A DNA stretch of 6,906 bases. Origin: Candidatus Zixiibacteriota bacterium. GTDB taxonomy: Bacteria; Zixibacteria; MSB-5A5; CAIYYT01. Made by a program: the position numbers and the translations under genes. Below the pieces are notes generated by a model. That model worked only from the letters and a program-made list of their open reading frames with translations. It was not told where the DNA came from and made no database searches. Of the stretch, positions 6,247 to 6,906 are shown in pieces. The stretch is taken from the NCBI GenBank assembly GCA_023134875.1, contig JAGLUH010000123.1:1-6906 (forward strand). The letters are read 5' to 3'. Numbering within the stretch: position 1 is the first letter of the stretch; each line of letters starts with the position of its first letter.

Positions 6247-6906
6247 TGGCAGTTCTTTGCAGAAAGATTCGAGTCGGGAAAGAGGGAGAAAGAGTTACTG
6301 ACCCGCATATTGGCTGCCTCGAAAGGCAATCCCCATTTCATCATGGGATTTTTGGCGCACTGCACAAATACAAATCAATTAACCCGCAATGAGGTGACCG
6401 GCAAGTGGGAACTTGCCAGTTCGCAACTGCAAGTACCGGTATCAGAAGGTCTTGTAAACCTGCACCTGGCGATCTTCGACGGCTTGCCGGAAACTCAACG
6501 TCACCTGCTCAAATGCGCCGCAGTAGCGGTTACCGATTTCCCTGCGGAACTCATAGCTAAAGTACTCTCCCAGCTTGAACTGCCCGCTATTCGCTCTATC
6601 CTTGAAGAGTTGGTCAAGCGGGGGCTGCTGCAACGCGATCCTGCGCGGAGTATGTTCAATTTCGTTCATCCCTCGATGCGTGATGCGATCTACGAATGCC
6701 TGCCGGAATCACAATCTCGTGAACTGCACGGGCAATACGGCAATATACTGGAGCAAGGCGAAACGACAGCAAATGTTGATATACTTGCGTTTCATTTTTA
6801 CCGTGCCAGGTCGTGGGAGAAAGGGTTCTCCTACTCTTTGGAGGCGGCGCAACAGTCCTATCGGGCGTACTCGCTAACTGAATGTTCCCGGTACTTCCGG
6901 CAGTGC
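6247..6906 (+). pseudogene. Continuation of the cyclase/STAND protein after the TAG: NTPase lid, winged helix, start of TPR region (3'-truncated)
   Basis: The frame is open for all 220 codons to the window end. It encodes what the preceding protein lacks: ILAASKGNPHFIMGFL (about 6307-6354, the conserved GNP.F motif of STAND NTPases), a helical/winged segment with LEELVKRGLLQRD (about 6601-6639) and FVHPSMRDAIYECL (6661-6702), then RELHGQYGNILEQ, ILAFHFYRARSWEKGFSYSL and AAQQSYRAYS, the usual entry into a TPR array. If translated separately, starts such as ATG 6343 or TTG 6310 exist, but no good ribosome binding site stands out and the GNP.F motif would be lost or marginal. Best read as the second part of the 4285-6246 gene, broken by the amber codon; it continues beyond the window. 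The absence of further stops suggests the lesion is very recent, an error, or suppressed. Confidence 0.8.

Noticed and set aside
6575..6877. 100-codon plus-strand ORF near the right edge
   Set aside because: It overlaps, in another frame, the clear continuation of the STAND/TPR protein.

Overview
The window is a piece of a bacterial chromosome of roughly 50% GC with all recognisable genes on the + strand. The gene families (a clan GH-A glycosidase, a cyclic-nucleotide-binding histidine kinase, DUF3307, and a large cyclase/STAND/TPR protein) plus a dispersed-repeat-like intergenic spacer suggest a deep-branching, uncultured Gram-negative lineage, perhaps of the Zixibacteria/FCB type. That placement is a guess from general resemblance; nothing here fixes the taxon.

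Layout: 1-2100 holds most of a GH35-like beta-galactosidase-type protein cut by the left edge. It keeps the nucleophile-like Glu but appears to lack the acid/base Glu. 2101-2406 is a 306-base spacer with several inverted repeats and a stretch resembling a dispersed intergenic repeat. No convincing promoter or rho-independent terminator is visible there. 2407-3930 encodes a soluble histidine kinase (cNMP-binding domain, coiled coil, PAS, HisKA, HATPase). Four bases later comes a small DUF3307 membrane protein (3935-4288). Its stop overlaps the likely ATG of a large protein that runs off the right edge. That protein has tandem class III cyclase domains, a STAND NTPase and the start of a helical/TPR region, the architecture of mammalian soluble adenylyl cyclase (ADCY10).

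Two points about the cyclase gene matter for anyone reading an automatic annotation. First, the first in-frame ATG (4513) lies inside the first cyclase domain and would delete a metal-binding Asp. Homology extends upstream to about 4300, where the plausible ATG (4281, overlapping the previous stop) is in another frame, so there is either a +1 frame offset or a CTG start. Second, an in-frame TAG (6244-6246) interrupts the NTPase, yet the same frame stays open with family-typical sequence to the window end. The gene is therefore a recent pseudogene, carries sequence errors, or is read through.

Taken together, 2407-6906 looks like one operon: a candidate cyclic nucleotide producer, a kinase with an intact-looking cyclic nucleotide pocket, and a small membrane protein between them. 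The proposal that the kinase senses the product of the cyclase is inference from adjacency and motifs.
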